Source: Caballeronia sordidicola (lineage in GTDB: Bacteria; Pseudomonadota; Gammaproteobacteria; Burkholderiales; Burkholderiaceae). Taken from it: a DNA stretch of 64,000 bases. The stretch spans positions 248,001-312,000 of the forward strand of contig NZ_FCOC02000004.1 of assembly GCF_001544455.2 (NCBI RefSeq), written 5' to 3'. Below are positions 50,874 to 60,289 of the stretch, piece after piece. Positions within the stretch are counted from its first letter, which is position 1, and each line of letters opens with the position of its first letter. The translations under genes and the position numbers were made by a program. A model generated the notes under the pieces. The model was not told the DNA's origin. It did no database searches and saw only the letters and a list, made by a program, of their open reading frames with translations.

Positions 50874-51715
50874 CCCTGCTGCTGCACATTTCCGACCCGC
50901 ACTTCGGCACCGAACAACAGCCGGTGGTGGACGCCCTGTTGCAACTCGCCGGCACGCATCGTCCTGACCTCGTGGTCCTGTCCGGCGACATCACGCAGCG
51001 CGCCCGGCGTGCGCAATTCAGCGCGGCGCGTGCTTTCGTCGACCAGTTCGGCAAGACGCCGTTCCTGATCGTGCCCGGCAATCACGACATTCCGCTCTAC
51101 AACGTTTTCGCCCGCGCAATGCATCCATACGCGAATCACCGGCGGGTGTTCGGAGATGATCTCGAACCTGTGTTCGAATCGGACGCGCTGCTCGTGATTG
51201 GCGTCAATACGACACGTCCGTATCGTCATAAGGATGGCGAAGTATCGCCGCAACAAGCCGAGCGTGTGGCACAGCGGCTTGAGCGCGCCACGCCGGGACA
51301 ACTGCGCGTGGTTGTCACGCACCAGCCGGTTCTGGCCGCGCGCGCGAACGACGTGAAGAACCTGTTGCATGGCCGCGAACATGCGGTCCGGCGCTGGGCG
51401 CAGGCCGGCGCCGACCTGATCATGGGCGGTCATATCCATTTGCCTTACGTGCTCCCCCTGAAGGCGGCGTTCAGGGATCTGCCGCGGCGCATGTGGGCGG
51501 TGCAGGCGGGGACATCGTTGTCTTCACGCGTGCGCGGGGCGATTCCCAATTCGGTGAACCTGATCGAATATGCGGGTACGGTTACGGATCAACGGCGCGC
51601 CGTCATTGCTCGCTGGGACTTCAATCGTGAGCTTGCGGCATTTGAAGCGGTGACGCGGCACGAGCTCGAATTCGATACCGAAGCGCACGACGCGGCGCTT
51701 GCCGCGCTTTCATGA
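50870..51715 (+). CDS. Metallophosphoesterase
   Basis: This 281-residue soluble enzyme has the motifs ISDPHFG, SGDITQR, PGNHDIPLYN, VTHQP and GGHIHLPYV, all the metal ligands of the calcineurin-like fold. Many relatives act on cyclic nucleotides or phospholipid-derived phosphates. It overlaps the genes on both sides by 4 nt (ATGA), so it is part of a lipid operon. Confidence 0.85.
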   Translation: MTLLLHISDPHFGTEQQPVVDALLQLAGTHRPDLVVLSGDITQRARRAQFSAARAFVDQFGKTPFLIVPGNHDIPLYNVFARAMHPYANHRRVFGDDLEPVFESDALLVIGVNTTRPYRHKDGEVSPQQAERVAQRLERATPGQLRVVVTHQPVLAARANDVKNLLHGREHAVRRWAQAGADLIMGGHIHLPYVLPLKAAFRDLPRRMWAVQAGTSLSSRVRGAIPNSVNLIEYAGTVTDQRRAVIARWDFNRELAAFEAVTRHELEFDTEAHDAALAALS

Positions 51716-52554
51716 GTCAGCCAGATCTGAAGAACATCAGCCTGATTCACGCGGCACACGCTGCTGGAGAGCATGCGCTTCTGGTGTATGGCGCGACACT
51801 TTTGATCGCGGTCGTTACGGTGCTTGGCGCATGGCGGCTTGTGCAACGGTACGGATTGCCGCGCGAAGAGGGCGGAGTGTCGCCGCGTGTCTTGCTTATG
51901 ATTCATCTCGCGGTGAGCTTTGCGATTATCGTAGGGGCGGCTGCGCTGTTCGCCGCCATCGCCGATGAAATTGGCGATGGCGAGACGCTGGGCCGTGCGG
52001 ATCAGGCCTTCGCCGATGGCATAGCGCAGGGTGTTCCGATCGGCGTGATCCATTGGTTCGCGCGGGTCACGCACCTGGGCGATCCGTGGTTGCTCGCGCT
52101 CTGGTGCGTGCTTGGCGCGGTGTTGCTGGTCCTTCGGGGCCAGCGTGCGATCGCGCTCGGCTTCGTGCTTGCAATTGCCGGCAATGGTGTCCTCAACACT
52201 ACGCTCAAGCATATCTTCGAACGGGTACGGCCCCTGCATGATCGCGATATCGCCACGGCCGACGGCTGGAGTTTTCCGAGTGGCCATGCGTCGGGGTCTC
52301 TCGTGACCTACGGCATGATCGCGTATGCGCTTGTAAGCGTCATGCCTTCGCGCTGGCGTTTGCCGGTGACTCTCGCGGCGACTGTCATTGCCGTCACGAT
52401 TGCAAGCAGCCGCGTGTTCCTGCGCGTGCATTTTGCCAGCGACGTGCTGGCGGGTTTCGCGTCGGGCACGGCGTGGCTTGCGGCATGCATTGTGAGCATT
52501 GAGTTGACTTTCCGTTACTGGCGTGCGCGCTCAGGCTTGAGGGTGTATCGATAA
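51712..52554 (+). CDS. PAP2-family membrane phosphatase
   Basis: This 280-residue membrane protein has about six segments and the full PAP2 signature: KHIFERVRP, SFPSGHASGS and SRVFLRVHFASDVLAG. It dephosphorylates lipid phosphates or pyrophosphates outside the membrane. Start ATG 51712. Its 3' end overlaps the convergent PPC-domain gene by 24 nt. Confidence 0.9.
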   Translation: MSQPDLKNISLIHAAHAAGEHALLVYGATLLIAVVTVLGAWRLVQRYGLPREEGGVSPRVLLMIHLAVSFAIIVGAAALFAAIADEIGDGETLGRADQAFADGIAQGVPIGVIHWFARVTHLGDPWLLALWCVLGAVLLVLRGQRAIALGFVLAIAGNGVLNTTLKHIFERVRPLHDRDIATADGWSFPSGHASGSLVTYGMIAYALVSVMPSRWRLPVTLAATVIAVTIASSRVFLRVHFASDVLAGFASGTAWLAACIVSIELTFRYWRARSGLRVYR

Positions 52555-52929
52555 TTCCGGGAAGCCCGTGGCGGAATCGGGTTCGCGCGAAAAGCGGAAA
52601 GCGTCGAGATGCACGATCAGGATTTCCGCCGTGGTCCTCACAATGCATCCCGCCGATACGTGGCCGCCAAACACGTGGCCGCTGGAATCGGAGACGGTCA
52701 TGTGAAGGTGCGCGCCGCCGGGACCAAGCGAACCGCCAAGCGTCAGGATTTCGAGGTCGCGGGCAAGCACGGTGGGTTCATCGACGCCCGCATAACGCAG
52801 GTGCGCCACGCTCAGGCTGCCGATACCCTGAATCACGAACGCCGCGCTCAGAGCGCGGTTTCGCGCCAGCGCCTCCAGCGTGTGGCGTACATCGTCTCCG
52901 GGAACCAGACGCACGGGAAGAGCTTGCAT
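52531..52929 (-). CDS. PPC/DUF296 domain protein
   Basis: This 132-residue protein is one PPC domain (FVIQGIGSLSVAHLRYAGVD, HLHMTVSDSSGHVFGGHVSA). Bacterial members are small homotrimers; the plant relatives are AT-hook proteins. Function in bacteria is not established. Start ATG 52929 rather than the longer frame; it is divergent from the MAPEG gene by 83 bp. Confidence 0.85.
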   Translation of the reverse strand: MQALPVRLVPGDDVRHTLEALARNRALSAAFVIQGIGSLSVAHLRYAGVDEPTVLARDLEILTLGGSLGPGGAHLHMTVSDSSGHVFGGHVSAGCIVRTTAEILIVHLDAFRFSREPDSATGFPELSIHPQA

Positions 52930-53011
52930 GAGTGAATGTCCGCGATCTTGTAACGCATCAATGATGGCATGATGATGCCGTTTTTGCCCGCACTTCAACC
53001 CAACCCCAACC

Positions 53012-53401
53012 ATGACGACAGAACTTCATATCCTTGCATGGACGCTCGTCCTCGCGCTTGTCCAGGTGCTGCTGCCGTCGGTGTTGCGCAGCCGCGAGAC
53101 CGGCATCGGATACAACGGCGGCCCGCGCGACACGCCGGCGGCGCCACCCGGCAAACTGACGGGCAGGCTCATGCGCGCGCAAGCCAACCTGTTCGAGACG
53201 TTGCCGGTCTTTGCCATCGCTATCCTGATTGCGCACCTGGCCGGCCGCGAAGGCACGCTGACATTGTGGGGCGCGTGGCTTTACGTTGTCGCGCGCGTGA
53301 TTTACGTGCCCTTGTATGCGGCCGGCATTCCATTCCTGCGCTCGCTCGTGTGGCTCGTGTCGCTGTTCGGCATCAGCCTTGTTCTCGTTCCCATCATTTG
53401 A
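53012..53401 (+). CDS. MAPEG-family membrane protein
   Basis: This 129-residue protein has four transmembrane helices (HILAWTLVLALVQVLLPSVL; FETLPVFAIAILIAHLAGR) and a MAPEG-type helix-loop (TGRLMRAQANLFETLPVFA). MAPEG proteins are glutathione or eicosanoid enzymes in animals; bacterial roles are unclear. Start ATG 53012. Confidence 0.85.
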   Translation: MTTELHILAWTLVLALVQVLLPSVLRSRETGIGYNGGPRDTPAAPPGKLTGRLMRAQANLFETLPVFAIAILIAHLAGREGTLTLWGAWLYVVARVIYVPLYAAGIPFLRSLVWLVSLFGISLVLVPII

Positions 53402-53423
53402 AGCCATTAACGGAGTCCAGCCC

Positions 53424-54098
53424 ATGACCGTCTTGTTGTCCACCATCGACGTGGAAACCGCGCCAAATCCCGAGTTTGCTGTGATCCTGATGCACGGCCT
53501 GGGCGCCGATGCCAACGACTTCATTCCGCTCGTGCCGGAATTGCGCCTGGGCGATCTGCCCGCCGTGCGTTTCGTGTTTCCCAACGCGAACGAAATGCCG
53601 GTGACAGGCAACAATGGCTACGTGATGCGCGCGTGGTACGACATTCTGTCATTCGATGGCGTGAACCGGCGTGTCGATGAAGCCGGCCTGAAGGCCTCGT
53701 GCGATCACATCCGCAATTTGATTGCCCGCGAGAACGAGCGGGGTATTCCGACCTCCAAAATCTTCCTTGCCGGTTTCTCGCAAGGCGGCGCGATGACCTA
53801 TACAGCGGGGCTTACTCATCCGGAGAAACTGGCTGGCTTGATCGTGTTGTCGGGCTACGTGCCGTCGCCCGGTTTGATCGATGCGGCGTTTAGCGAAGCA
53901 AACCGCGATACGCCGATCTTCGCCGCGCACGGCACGCAGGACCCGGTGCTGCCGTTCGATCTTGCGGTGCAGGGACGCGACTTTGCGCTGGCGCACGGCT
54001 GCAAGATCGAGTGGCATGAATACCCGATGCAGCACTCGGTCTGCGCTGAGGAAGTCGAAGCGTTGCGCGCCTGGCTCGGCGCGCAATTGAGCCGCTAG
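53424..54098 (+). CDS. Carboxylesterase/lysophospholipase-like hydrolase
   Basis: This 224-residue alpha/beta hydrolase has ILMHGLGADANDF (oxyanion-forming segment), the nucleophile GFSQGGA, the Asp in GTQDPVLPF and a His near the end (YPMQHSVC). It cleaves short-chain esters. Start ATG 53424. Its TAG stop overlaps the stop of the convergent nucleoside hydrolase by a CTAG tetranucleotide. Confidence 0.9.
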   Translation: MTVLLSTIDVETAPNPEFAVILMHGLGADANDFIPLVPELRLGDLPAVRFVFPNANEMPVTGNNGYVMRAWYDILSFDGVNRRVDEAGLKASCDHIRNLIARENERGIPTSKIFLAGFSQGGAMTYTAGLTHPEKLAGLIVLSGYVPSPGLIDAAFSEANRDTPIFAAHGTQDPVLPFDLAVQGRDFALAHGCKIEWHEYPMQHSVCAEEVEALRAWLGAQLSR

Positions 54099-55060
54099 GG
54101 TGCTTTAAAGAAGGTGTTTTTATACAATTCGAGCATGCCGGCCGCGTTCACGCCAATGCAGACCGATTGCGCCGGACGGTCGTCCCAGTCCGGCGCGGGG
54201 ACCTTCATGGTCAATGGTTTTTGTATCGTCTGGCCTGTCGCTATGCCGCTCGTCACGACTCGCACAGGACCTCGGCGCACGGTGTAGAGATGTGGCGCAA
54301 GCACATAAGCCACCGCCGAGGAATCGTGGACATAGATGCCGTCGAGTCCCGCGCTATCTTTATGGAACGCCGCGTAATGACGTGACACGTCCCACACGAA
54401 ACGGCCTGCATCGCCTCCCTGGTCACGAAAGCTCGCGAGCCATTCGTCCGGCATGATCGTCTCCTGCGTCACGTCGAGACCCACGAGCGTCACCGGCCAC
54501 GCCGCGCCGAGCACGATGTCCGCTGCGTCGGGATCGCACAGGATATTCGCTTCAGCCGCCGGCGATACATTGCCGAGCACGCCCGCCGTTCCAAATGCGC
54601 CGCCCATGATGACGACCTGCTTCACGAGCGTTGCGATCTGCGGGTCGGCTTCGAGCGCGAGCGCAAGGTTCGTCAGCGGGCCGACCGCGATCAGCGTCAC
54701 TGCGTTGGGTTGGGCACGAACGGTATCGATAATGAATTCATGCGCCGAACGCGTGTCCAGCGTCGTATCGCCGGGCTCGCCCAGTTCTATATTGCCCAGC
54801 CCGTTGTCGCCATGAATCCAGCCGAGCGGCGCGGGCGGCGCGCGATGCAGCGGTGCGGCGGCACCGCGCGCGACCGGCACGCCGGGACAAAAACGCGAGC
54901 GCAGATATAAGGCGTTGGATGTGGTGGTGTCGATGGTCGCGTTGCCGTACACGCTCGTGATCCCGAGCAGTTCGATGTCGGGATGCAGCGCCTGGAAGAC
55001 GAGCGCCATGGCGTCGTCGACACCCGGGTCCGTGTCGTAGATAACCTTGTGCCGTGTCAT
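54095..55060 (-). CDS. Nucleoside hydrolase (IunH/RihA type)
   Basis: This 321-residue enzyme starts IYDTDPGVDDAMALVFQALH, the calcium-binding DTDPGxDDA motif of inosine-uridine hydrolases, with a C-terminal HDSSAVAYV active-site His region. It splits nucleosides into base and ribose. It overlaps the cytidine deaminase by 4 nt and closes a nucleoside-salvage operon. Confidence 0.9.
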   Translation of the reverse strand: MTRHKVIYDTDPGVDDAMALVFQALHPDIELLGITSVYGNATIDTTTSNALYLRSRFCPGVPVARGAAAPLHRAPPAPLGWIHGDNGLGNIELGEPGDTTLDTRSAHEFIIDTVRAQPNAVTLIAVGPLTNLALALEADPQIATLVKQVVIMGGAFGTAGVLGNVSPAAEANILCDPDAADIVLGAAWPVTLVGLDVTQETIMPDEWLASFRDQGGDAGRFVWDVSRHYAAFHKDSAGLDGIYVHDSSAVAYVLAPHLYTVRRGPVRVVTSGIATGQTIQKPLTMKVPAPDWDDRPAQSVCIGVNAAGMLELYKNTFFKAP

Positions 55061-55446
55061 AGATAGAACGCGTCCGGAAGCTGTTCGCGCGCCGTTGTGT
55101 CACGCGTCGCGCCATGCAGGTTGCCAAGGCGGATAGACAAGCCGGGACCGCCTAGTTCGATGATTACCTGACGGCACGCGCCGCAGGGCGCGATGGGCCC
55201 GTCCGTGTCGCCAATCACGGCCAGCGCCGCGAATTCGTCGCGCTGGCAGCCCGCCGCAATGGCGCTGAAAAACGCCGTGCGTTCCGCGCAGTTGCACAAT
55301 CCGTACGATGCGTTTTCCACGTTGCAGCCATCGAAAACGCGGCCGTCTTTTGTCAGCAGCGCCGCGCCGACCTTGAACTTCGAATAAGGTGCATAGGCCC
55401 GTTCGCGCGCAACTTTCGCGCGTTCGAGCAACTGGTCCATCGTCAT
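55057..55446 (-). CDS. cdd: Cytidine deaminase
   Basis: This 129-residue enzyme has the zinc-site motifs CNCAERTA (the zinc-binding Cys and the catalytic Glu) and PCGACRQVI, with SYGLCNCAERT and NVENASYG typical of tetrameric Cdd. It deaminates cytidine to uridine. Start ATG 55446. Confidence 0.95.
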   Translation of the reverse strand: MTMDQLLERAKVARERAYAPYSKFKVGAALLTKDGRVFDGCNVENASYGLCNCAERTAFFSAIAAGCQRDEFAALAVIGDTDGPIAPCGACRQVIIELGGPGLSIRLGNLHGATRDTTAREQLPDAFYL

Positions 55447-55455
55447 GATTTTTCC

Positions 55456-56733
55456 TTAGTTGAGCGTCAGGAACATGCCCGCGATTGTCGCGCTCATCAG
55501 GTTCGAGAGCGTGGCTGCAAGCACGACGCGCAGGCCGTAGCGCGCCACTTCCGCGCGCCGTTCCGGTGCTACCGCGCTGAAGCCGCCGGTCAGCACGGCA
55601 ATGGACGCAAAGTTTGCGAACCCGCACAGCGCGAACGACAAGATTGCTATGGTACGCGGATCGAGCACTTGCAGGCCAGCCGCCGCGACGCTTGCGGAGT
55701 CCTTCAAATACGGCGAAAGCGACGCATATGCGACGAATTCGTTCAGGATGATTTTTTGGCCAAGAAAGTTTCCGGCGAGCGCCGCCTGGTCCCACGGCAC
55801 GCCAATCAGATAGGCGAGTGGCGCGAAGATGGCGCCGAGCACGGATTGCATCGAAAGATGCGGCGCGCCGAACCATCCGCCAATGCCGCCCACGATGCCG
55901 TTCAGCAACGCGATCAGGCCGACGAACGCAATCAGCATGGCGCCGACCATCACGGCAATCCTGAGGCCGACGGTCGCGCCCGAACTGGCTGCTTCGATAA
56001 CGTTGGCGGGGCGTTTTTCGTCAAAGCTGAGATGTTGCAGTGTGACGCGGCTCGCTTCCGTGGAAGGATGGATGATCTTCGCAAACAGCAATCCGCCTGG
56101 CACGGCCATGAAAGACGCGGCAAGCAGATATTCGACTTTTACGCCGAGCCCCGCATATCCCGCGAGCACGGAGCCTGCCACCGCCGCCATTCCGCTCGAC
56201 ATCACCGCGAACAATTCGGCGCCCGTCATGTCGCGAACGAACGGTTTGACGACTGCGGGCATTTCGCTTTGGCCGAGGAAGATGGTGGTGACGGCCGAGA
56301 ACGATTCGAGCTTCGATACTCCAAGCAGCTTCTGGAAAATCGTGCCGAGAATGATCACGATCCAGCGCATGATGCCGAGGTAATAGAGCACCGCGATCAG
56401 CGCGGTCACGAAGATGATGGCGGGCAGGACGCGCACCGCGAACACAAAACCGCCGTCACCGAAGACCTGGAACATCTTCGACTGCACGAGGCCGCCGAAC
56501 AAAAATTCGATGCCCGCGTTGCCATAGCCGAGCACGTGGTTCACGCCCGCCGCGGCTGCTGCAAGAACACTCTTGCCTATGGGCACGAACAGGATGAACG
56601 CGCCAATGCCAATTTGCGCAAGCAGCGCGGGTATGACGGTACGCAAGCGGATGCCGCGGCGGTTGTTGGAAAAAATAAACGCGATGAACAGCAGTACGGC
56701 AATGCCGAGCAGGTTGCGGGCGATCAGGGCCAT
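55456..56733 (-). CDS. nupC: NupC-type concentrative nucleoside transporter
   Basis: This 425-residue membrane protein has about ten hydrophobic segments and the CNT motifs FLGQSEMPAVVKPFVRDM and ILNEFVAYASLSPYLKD. It imports nucleosides with protons or sodium. Start ATG 56733. It stands directly upstream of cdd, so its substrates feed the salvage enzymes. Confidence 0.9.
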   Translation of the reverse strand: MALIARNLLGIAVLLFIAFIFSNNRRGIRLRTVIPALLAQIGIGAFILFVPIGKSVLAAAAAGVNHVLGYGNAGIEFLFGGLVQSKMFQVFGDGGFVFAVRVLPAIIFVTALIAVLYYLGIMRWIVIILGTIFQKLLGVSKLESFSAVTTIFLGQSEMPAVVKPFVRDMTGAELFAVMSSGMAAVAGSVLAGYAGLGVKVEYLLAASFMAVPGGLLFAKIIHPSTEASRVTLQHLSFDEKRPANVIEAASSGATVGLRIAVMVGAMLIAFVGLIALLNGIVGGIGGWFGAPHLSMQSVLGAIFAPLAYLIGVPWDQAALAGNFLGQKIILNEFVAYASLSPYLKDSASVAAAGLQVLDPRTIAILSFALCGFANFASIAVLTGGFSAVAPERRAEVARYGLRVVLAATLSNLMSATIAGMFLTLN

Positions 56734-56801
56734 GTCTCTCTACGTCTGTTGTAAGAATGGCCGAGATGCTACGCCATATGGCGCATGAATAAAACCGCCG
56801 C

Positions 56802-57485
56802 CTAGCCGAACAGGTCGATGACCGGCCAGTTGCGCTCGAGCGCAATCATGCGAAGCCGAGGATCGGGATTGGTTGCGACGGGATGGGTGACGCGCTCCAT
56901 GAGCGGGACGTCGTTGACGGAATCGCTGTAGAAGTAGCTTTCTTCGAAGTCGGTCAGCCTCAATCCCTGCGATGCAAGCCATTGTTCGGTCCGCACGATC
57001 TTGCCTTCACGAAACGTCACGACGCCTGTCGAACGGCCGGTATAGCGTCCAAGCGGATCACCGTCTTCGGTATCCAGGTCGATGGCGAGCAGATGCTCGA
57101 CACCCAGCGCCTTAGCGATCGGCGCGGTGACGAAGGCGTTGGTGGCTGTCACGATACAGCACAGATCGCCTGCATCCAGGTGACGGCGCACCAGCGCGAG
57201 CGCTTCCGGGCGAATAGCCGGTTCAATGACCGTCCTCATGAACGAGGCATGCCACGCATCGAGATCCGCGCGCGAATGGCGGGCGAGCGGCGCGAGCGTC
57301 AGTTTCAGATACTCGTCCATGTCGAGCGTGCCTGCCGCGTACTGCTGATAGTACGCATCGATATCGCGGACGTGATCGGCGGTGCCCTCGAAGCCGAGCG
57401 TAGCGTAAAAGCGCGCCCACGACTGGTCGCTGTCCAGCGGCAGCAGCGTATGGTCCAGATCGAACAGCGCCAGAGTCCGGCTCAT
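56802..57485 (-). CDS. HAD-family phosphoserine/nucleotidase-type hydrolase
   Basis: This 227-residue protein has the HAD motifs ALFDLDHTLLP (nucleophile Asp), CCIVTATNAFVTAPIAKA, GDPLGRYTGRSTG and YFYSDSVNDVPLM. Many HAD phosphatases of this type act on small phosphorylated metabolites. ATG 57485 (MSRTLALFDLDHTLLPLDS) is preferred over ATG 57497. It leads the nucleoside operon. Confidence 0.85.
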   Translation of the reverse strand: MSRTLALFDLDHTLLPLDSDQSWARFYATLGFEGTADHVRDIDAYYQQYAAGTLDMDEYLKLTLAPLARHSRADLDAWHASFMRTVIEPAIRPEALALVRRHLDAGDLCCIVTATNAFVTAPIAKALGVEHLLAIDLDTEDGDPLGRYTGRSTGVVTFREGKIVRTEQWLASQGLRLTDFEESYFYSDSVNDVPLMERVTHPVATNPDPRLRMIALERNWPVIDLFG

Positions 57486-57680
57486 GCTTCGGCTCATGCG
57501 AACGGTCCTTCAGATTGCAGGTGAAAATGCGATAGAAAAGTAGCCCGCGCGGGTCACCCGCGCCGGATCGATCGTATCGGTGAATACCCAAAAATACAAT
57601 AAAGCAAAATTGTACAACCCGTTCGCATGGCATCATGGCGCTGACGGCGTCAGCGCTGGAACGAAAAACGGAAGCGGCCC

Positions 57681-57822
57681 ATGTTGACTCTTTTGAATAT
57701 TCCGTCTGGCGTGGCGTTGCTGATGTGGGGCATGCATATTGTCCGCACCGGCATTCCGCGGGTACTCGGCGCGGCTGCGCCGCCGTGTGCTCCACGCAAC
57801 GTATGGCAACGACAGCGTCTAG
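57681..57822 (+). pseudogene. Na/Pi cotransporter fragment, frameshifted
   Basis: From ATG 57681, frame 0 reads MLTLLNIPSGVALLMWGMHI, then VRTGIPRVLGAA, the N-terminal hallmark of bacterial Na/Pi cotransporters (GVALLxWGxHIVRTG). Near 57770 the sense moves to frame 1 (RRRVLHATYGNDSV), which stops at TAG 57820-57822. The rest of the ~550-residue protein is missing; the DeoR gene ends right there. This is a deletion-plus-frameshift remnant. Confidence 0.7.
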
Positions 57823-58589
57823 GCCAGGATTACCTGCGGCAACTTCTTGCGTAGCGAAAGCAGCGCCGGTCCCTCAGCGCCTTTCTTGTTGGTGATCAGG
57901 GTATCTACCCGGTTGATGGGACAGAACGCAATCCGGCTGCACTGCCCGATCTTGCTGTAATCGGCCAATATCACCACGCGATCGGCGTGCGCGACCATTG
58001 CGCGCGCGACTTCGGTTTCGGCGTGATCGAAGTTGGTCGCGCCATGCCGGTGATCAATGGCGACTGGAGAAAGCAGGGCGATATCCGCGCGGTATCGAAG
58101 GATCTCGGCAACCGTCGTGCCGCCCACGGTCGCGAATGCGCGGTCGCTGATCGAGCCGCCGAGCAGGATGATCTCATTGCTCGTATCGGTCTTTTCGCTG
58201 GTCGAACGCATCTTCTGCGCGACGTCAATGGAATTCGTGATGATCGTCAGATTGGCGAGTTTTGCGAGTTCTTCTGCGAGGATCGCGGTGGTCGTGCCGG
58301 CATCTATGAACAATGTCTGGCCGCTGCTGACCAGCGCTGTCGCTGCACGGGCAAGCGCATTCTTGGACTTCACGCGAGTGTGGCTGCGTTCGGCGATGGG
58401 CGCCTCGTCAACGGGACGCGTCACGCCGCCATGCACGCGCTTTAGCTCGCCGAGCGCCTCCAGATCCACCAGGTCTCGCCGGACCGTCTCACGCGACACG
58501 CCGAGCTCGGCCATGATGCGCTCGGTCGATACGCGTTCGAGCGTCGCAAGCAGCGCCCGAATTCTCTGGTGACGATCTTCCTGCCACAT
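57819..58589 (-). CDS. DeoR/GlpR-family regulator
   Basis: This 256-residue protein has an N-terminal DeoR helix-turn-helix (ELGVSRETVRRDLVDLEALG, then ELKRVHGG) and a C-terminal sugar-phosphate sensor fold (TLFIDAGTTTAILAEELAKL, IILLGGSISDRAFATVGGTT). Such regulators respond to a phosphorylated sugar. It is divergent from the ABC importer genes at 59071, its likely target. Start ATG 58589. Confidence 0.9.
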   Translation of the reverse strand: MWQEDRHQRIRALLATLERVSTERIMAELGVSRETVRRDLVDLEALGELKRVHGGVTRPVDEAPIAERSHTRVKSKNALARAATALVSSGQTLFIDAGTTTAILAEELAKLANLTIITNSIDVAQKMRSTSEKTDTSNEIILLGGSISDRAFATVGGTTVAEILRYRADIALLSPVAIDHRHGATNFDHAETEVARAMVAHADRVVILADYSKIGQCSRIAFCPINRVDTLITNKKGAEGPALLSLRKKLPQVILA

Positions 58590-59070
58590 GCGGCGTTCCT
58601 TGAGCTTTGATGTCCAGCGGATTTTTCCAGGGTCCTGACATGCGACAGCGCACTATGTGTCGTTCGCGTGTCGCCAATATTAATGAAGCAGTTCTTTGAA
58701 GCTTCACCGCTTTGCATCTGCGCTTCATGTCCTGTTTCACATCTGATTCACCCTGATCGCTGCAGCTCAAAGATTAACAAGAACCGGCGCCCTTCAGGTT
58801 GCATTTTTTTGGATACTTGCGAATTTGGGTATTTGAACTTAGTCTCTCCGTCACACTCGCCAATCGCTTCATTCGATTGCCAGCGGTGCCTGAAATCAGT
58901 CCTGGATCGCTGTCTTTTTAGCCGTCGTCATAGTTCTTAAATATTTGGCCGCCAGAGTCGCGTGCGCGCCGGATATGTGCGCATTAAAACCAAGTTTCGG
59001 ATCGGGCAGCATGCACGCTGCACGCAACATTCCAAAAACGTAAGCACGTCAGGCAGAGGATGGAAACACC
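58590..59070. other. Promoter region between DeoR gene and ABC importer
   Basis: 481 bp. A short palindrome TGAAGCTTCA lies near 58698, and repeated TTCA-type half-sites follow; DeoR binding is plausible, but no clear operator was found. No gene or RNA seen. Confidence 0.4.
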
Positions 59071-60225
59071 ATGATTCAACACGGGTTGCGAGTGGCTTCG
59101 CCTTTACACCGGAACGCCGGCCGCGGCGCGGCGGCAAAGGTATCCATCACGGCGGCCATCGCCACGTTGAGCGCGCTCGCGGGCCAGGCAATAGCGGCTC
59201 CGCCTGCGGCGCTCATCGAGGCGGCGAAGAAGGAAGGGCAGTTGACGACCATTGCATTGCCGCATGACTGGTGCGGTTATGGCGCGCTGATTGCGGGCTT
59301 CAAGGCGAAGTACGGCATCCAGGTCAACGAGCTGAATCCGGATGCCGGTTCAGGCGACGAAGTCGAGGCCATCAAGGCGAACAAGGGCAACACCGGACCG
59401 CAGGCGCCCGACGTGATCGACGTGGGTTTGTCGTTTGGACCGACCGCACAGTCCGCCGGCTTGCTGCAGCCTTACAAGGTGTCTACATGGGGCTCGATTC
59501 CTGATTCGGCGAAAGAGAAAGACGGCTATTGGTATGGCGACTATTACGGCGTGCTCTCGTTTGAAGTGAACACCGACATGATCGACAAGGTTCCCGCCGA
59601 CTGGCCGGACCTGCTCAAGCCAGACTACAAGAATGCTGTTGCGCTCGCGGGCGATCCGCGATCGGCGAACCAGGCTATCCAGGCCGTCTATGCAGCCGGT
59701 CTGTCTCAAGCGAAGGGCGATGCATCGAAGGCGGGGCCCGCGGGTCTTAGCTACTTTGGCAGCATGAACAAGAATGGCAACTTCGTGCCGGTGATCGGCA
59801 AGGCGGCGTCGCTGGCGCAAGGCACCACGCCGGTCATCGTGCGCTGGGACTACAACGCGCTGGCGGATCGCGATACCTTGAAGGGCAATCCGAAGGTCGC
59901 CGTGGTCGTGCCGAAGACAGGCGTGGTCGCGGGCGTGTATGTGCAGGGCATCAGCGCCTACGCACCGCATCCGAACGCGGCGAAATTGTGGATGGAATAC
60001 CTCTACTCCGACGAAGGCCAGCTTGGCTGGCTCGCGGGATATTGCCATCCGATCCGCTTCAAGGATCTGGAAGCGAACAAGAAGATTCCGGCTGCATTGC
60101 TTGCCAAGCTGCCGCCGCCCTCCGCATACAAGAACGTGGTGTTCCCGACGCTCGACGAGCAGAATGCTTCGAAAGCGCTCATCACGAAGCAATGGGATCA
60201 GGTGGTCGGCGCCAACGTGAAGTAA
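59071..60225 (+). CDS. ABC importer periplasmic binding protein
   Basis: This 384-residue protein has a long N-terminal signal region (KVSITAAIATLSALAGQAIA) and a spermidine/iron/phosphonate-type (type II) binding fold (LPHDWCGYGALIAGFKAKYG, then PQAPDVIDVGLSFGPTAQSA). It leads an operon of two permeases and one ATPase. The ligand is unknown; polyamine, phosphonate or a sugar phosphate are all possible, and the DeoR neighbour favours the last. Start ATG 59071. Confidence 0.8.
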   Translation: MIQHGLRVASPLHRNAGRGAAAKVSITAAIATLSALAGQAIAAPPAALIEAAKKEGQLTTIALPHDWCGYGALIAGFKAKYGIQVNELNPDAGSGDEVEAIKANKGNTGPQAPDVIDVGLSFGPTAQSAGLLQPYKVSTWGSIPDSAKEKDGYWYGDYYGVLSFEVNTDMIDKVPADWPDLLKPDYKNAVALAGDPRSANQAIQAVYAAGLSQAKGDASKAGPAGLSYFGSMNKNGNFVPVIGKAASLAQGTTPVIVRWDYNALADRDTLKGNPKVAVVVPKTGVVAGVYVQGISAYAPHPNAAKLWMEYLYSDEGQLGWLAGYCHPIRFKDLEANKKIPAALLAKLPPPSAYKNVVFPTLDEQNASKALITKQWDQVVGANVK

Positions 60226-60289
60226 CGAGCGTCCTTTTGGCTCGCGCTGGTTGCATCGCCGGCGCGGCTTGTCAGTCCAGAGCGACATC

